Both the position numbers and the translations under genes were made by a program. From Prevotellaceae bacterium (GTDB lineage Bacteria > Bacteroidota > Bacteroidia > Bacteroidales > UBA932): 8,603 bases of DNA. Each line of letters begins with the position of its first letter. Positions within the stretch are counted from its first letter, which is position 1. The notes beneath the pieces are model-generated. The model was not told where the DNA came from and searched no databases. It saw only the letters and a program-made list of their open reading frames with translations. The stretch is taken from assembly GCA_031264875.1 (NCBI GenBank), contig JAISDK010000021.1, forward strand, positions 1-8,603, read 5' to 3'. Of the stretch, positions 7,662 through 8,603 are shown in pieces.

Positions 7662-7706
7662 AAAATTAAGACACAGCAGTTCGATAGTTCGTACAAGCTG
7701 TAAAAA

Positions 7707-7738
7707 ATGGGGTGTAGATCTAAAAATTTACACCCCAT
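7707..7738. terminator. Hairpin, probable transcription terminator
   Basis: ATGGGGTGTA (7707-7716) and TACACCCCAT (7729-7738) are perfect 10-nt inverted arms around a 12-nt loop. It lies 93 nt after the ATPase stop, where a terminator is expected. The + strand lacks a following T-run (AATTATGG follows). The A-run at 7702-7707 gives a good T-run on the minus strand instead, so it would work best for a transcript arriving from the right. Confidence 0.55.
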
Positions 7739-7783
7739 AATTATGGATTCCTGACACAGGTAAATATATAATATCGACAAAAC

Positions 7784-7801
7784 CGGCGGTTAAAACCACC
7801 G
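7784..7801. repeat. GC-rich hairpin at the left end of the repeat cluster
   Basis: CGGCGGTT (7784-7791) and AACCACCG (7794-7801) are inverted arms around AA with one non-matching pair (C-A). It is the leftmost of a series of palindromes reaching to 8097 and may mark the edge of the repeat element. Confidence 0.5.
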
Positions 7802-7812
7802 TCTATATTTTA

Positions 7813-7831
7813 CATTGGGCAACGCCCAATG
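7813..7831. repeat. Perfect 8-bp hairpin with 3-nt loop
   Basis: CATTGGGC (7813-7820), AAC, GCCCAATG (7824-7831). The right arm also belongs to the longer inverted repeat 7824-7844/8009-8029, so the two pairings exclude each other. Compact hairpins of this kind are typical of REP units and of IS200/IS605-type ends, but there is no transposase here. Confidence 0.65.
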
Positions 7832-7929
7832 CCGTCAATTTAAGGATTGGAAGCCCACATGGCACAACTCGATATGTGTCTCTCCCAAGCCTTGAAAGAG
7901 TGTAAACCGGTTATTTCATGCCATTTCAG

Positions 7930-8005
7930 TGCTATTGCTTGTCAGTCTTAAGGACTTTAAAGTCTTTAAGGACTTTAAAGTCCTTAAGACTTATAAGCAA
8001 CAGCA
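7930..8005. repeat. Long hairpin with 33-nt arms
   Basis: Arms 7930-7962 and 7973-8005 are complementary at 30 of 33 positions around a 10-nt loop (TCTTTAAGGA). The inner part of both arms is built from a 9-nt tandem repeat, so several alternative registers of pairing are possible. Confidence 0.7.
7944..7997. repeat. 9-nt tandem repeat, six units
   Basis: Six consecutive 9-mers: AGTCTTAAG, GACTTTAAA, GTCTTTAAG, GACTTTAAA, GTCCTTAAG, ACTTATAAG, roughly GWCTTTAAR. Neighbouring units form the 12-nt palindrome GACTTTAAAGTC twice (7953-7964, 7971-7982). A related site at 8050-8067 has only two units, pointing to copy-number change by slippage. Confidence 0.7.
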
Positions 8006-8097
8006 TGGCTTAAATTGATGACATTGGGCTGGAGACTACGCCGAGCGAAGGACTTAAGACTTATAAGCAATAGCATGGCTTAACTTGACGGCATTGG
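7983..8097. repeat. Direct repeat pair, 45 nt, 70-nt spacing
   Basis: Positions 7983-8027 and 8053-8097 match at 41 of 45 positions, starting CTTAAGACTTATAAGCAA and ending CATTGG. An inverted, shorter relative lies at about 7930-7952. The second copy is followed by a T6 run (8098-8103). The repeat lies entirely in the gap before the oxidoreductase promoter. Confidence 0.7.
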
Positions 8098-8133
8098 TTT
8101 TTTAATATATTTTAACAGATATTAAAAATCAAT

Positions 8134-8141
8134 TACCTTTG
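8134..8141 (+). promoter_or_regulatory. Bacteroidota-type promoter (-7 element) of the oxidoreductase gene
   Basis: TACCTTTG matches TAnnTTTG. A TTTA at 8111-8114 lies 19 nt upstream as a weak -33 box, the same spacing as at 566-573. Transcription would start near 8148, about 40 nt before the ATG at 8187. It lies 36 nt to the right of the repeat cluster. Confidence 0.65.
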
Positions 8142-8186
8142 CATTTTTTTAATAATAATTCACAATTCTAAAGCTTATATAATTAA

Positions 8187-8603
8187 ATGAGTACACGTAG
8201 AAATTTTTTAAAACAGGCTCTTTCAGCCGGAGCAGGCATGATAGTGCTTCCAACCATTGTTCCATCGTCGGTTTTTGGAGCCGGCGCGCCCTCTAACCGC
8301 ATTAATATCGGCGCAATCGGCGTGGGACGCATTTCGCGGAGTCATGATATGCCGGGTGTTTTGAAATATGACGACATCCGTATCATTGCCGCAGCCGATG
8401 TGGATGCGCGCCGGGTCGCCGACGCCAGGACGTATGTCGAAAACTATTATTCCAAAAAACTGGGAAAGCCCTACACCGGTTTCACCACGTATGAAAACTA
8501 TACTGATTTGCTGGCAAACAAGGATATCGACGCCGTATTAATCAGTACTCCCGACCACTGGCACGCCAAACAGGCTATCGACGCCGTCCGTGCAGGAAAA
8601 GAC
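8187..8603 (+). CDS. Tat-exported Gfo/Idh/MocA family oxidoreductase, N-terminal part
   Basis: The first 139 codons are open to the window edge, so the protein is cut off on the right. Residues 1-31 are a Tat-type signal: twin Arg at 4-5 in RRNFLK, then a hydrophobic ALSAGAGMIVLPTIV stretch. Residues of about 38-73 are the NAD(P)-binding Rossmann start (INIGAIGVGRI with Gly42, Gly45, Gly47, then a strand ending in Asp71). TPDHWH (121-126), then AIDAVRAGKD, is the family signature that normally leads into the EKP motif just past the window end. Members use NAD(P)-linked chemistry on sugars, inositol or related polyols; Tat-exported Bacteroidota members often act on glycans outside the cytoplasm. 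The substrate cannot be read from this fragment. ATG 8187 is the only start giving the complete twin-Arg signal, and a promoter lies about 45 nt upstream. Confidence 0.9.
   Translation, partial: MSTRRNFLKQALSAGAGMIVLPTIVPSSVFGAGAPSNRINIGAIGVGRISRSHDMPGVLKYDDIRIIAAADVDARRVADARTYVENYYSKKLGKPYTGFTTYENYTDLLANKDIDAVLISTPDHWHAKQAIDAVRAGKD

Larger units (their letters stand above)
7824..8029. repeat. Long-range inverted repeat enclosing a second hairpin
   Basis: The 21-nt segments 7824-7844 and 8009-8029 are reverse complements at 19 of 21 positions; as RNA one of the two differences would be a G·U pair. The interval contains an apparently unique stretch of about 85 nt (7845-7929) and a 33-bp hairpin (7930-8005). 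A related right-hand copy at 8079-8097 matches the left arm at 18 of 19 positions. The layout could be a structured RNA or a non-autonomous palindromic element. No ORF of note lies within it. Confidence 0.6.

Noticed and set aside
7784..8097. CRISPR array
   Set aside because: Repeats are few, of mixed orientation and length, not separated by regular unique spacers, and no cas gene is present.
7615..8186. tRNA, rRNA or a known riboswitch in the gap before the oxidoreductase gene
   Set aside because: No cloverleaf, CCA end, rRNA segment or riboswitch core that I recognise; the pairings are repeat-derived.

Overview
The window looks like chromosomal DNA from a member of the Bacteroidota, probably order Bacteroidales. 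Three intergenic regions carry the phylum-typical -7 element TAnnTTTG, and no start codon has an obvious Shine-Dalgarno sequence. The protein types also fit: an OmpA/OMP-like barrel ending in Phe, a surface-lipoprotein signal, BACON-like domains, a DUF4105 (Lnb-N-like) protein with five C-terminal membrane helices, and a Tat-dependent Gfo/Idh/MocA oxidoreductase. I cannot name the genus from sequence alone.

Layout. Positions 1-565 contain no convincing gene but hold several inverted repeats: a nested hairpin (1-89), a 15-nt AT-rich palindrome (123-137), a REP/BIME-like pair of inverted palindromes (200-278) and a small hairpin (359-380). A promoter at 566-573 drives a tight three-gene cluster on the + strand, with gaps of 13 and 9 nt: an outer-membrane barrel protein (613-1584), a large lipoprotein with Ig/BACON-like repeats and a beta-propeller (1598-3583), and a DUF4105-type membrane protein (3593-4807). 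A second promoter (4818-4825) precedes a complete P-type Ca2+-ATPase of PMCA type (4891-7614). The 572-nt gap after it (7615-8186) holds an AT-rich tract, a terminator-like hairpin and a dense cluster of nested repeats (7784-8097). A third promoter (8134-8141) then precedes a Gfo/Idh/MocA oxidoreductase that runs off the right edge.

How the genes fit together. The three-gene cluster looks like one transcription unit whose products sit in successive envelope layers: outer membrane barrel, (possibly surface-exposed) lipoprotein, and inner-membrane protein with a periplasmic hydrolase-like domain. Co-function is inferred from spacing and location only. The ATPase has its own promoter and is probably a separate calcium-export function. 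The last gene is another independent unit. The most unusual material is non-coding: two intergenic clusters of palindromes sharing a GCCGTCA core, and a 9-nt-period tandem repeat inside a long hairpin.
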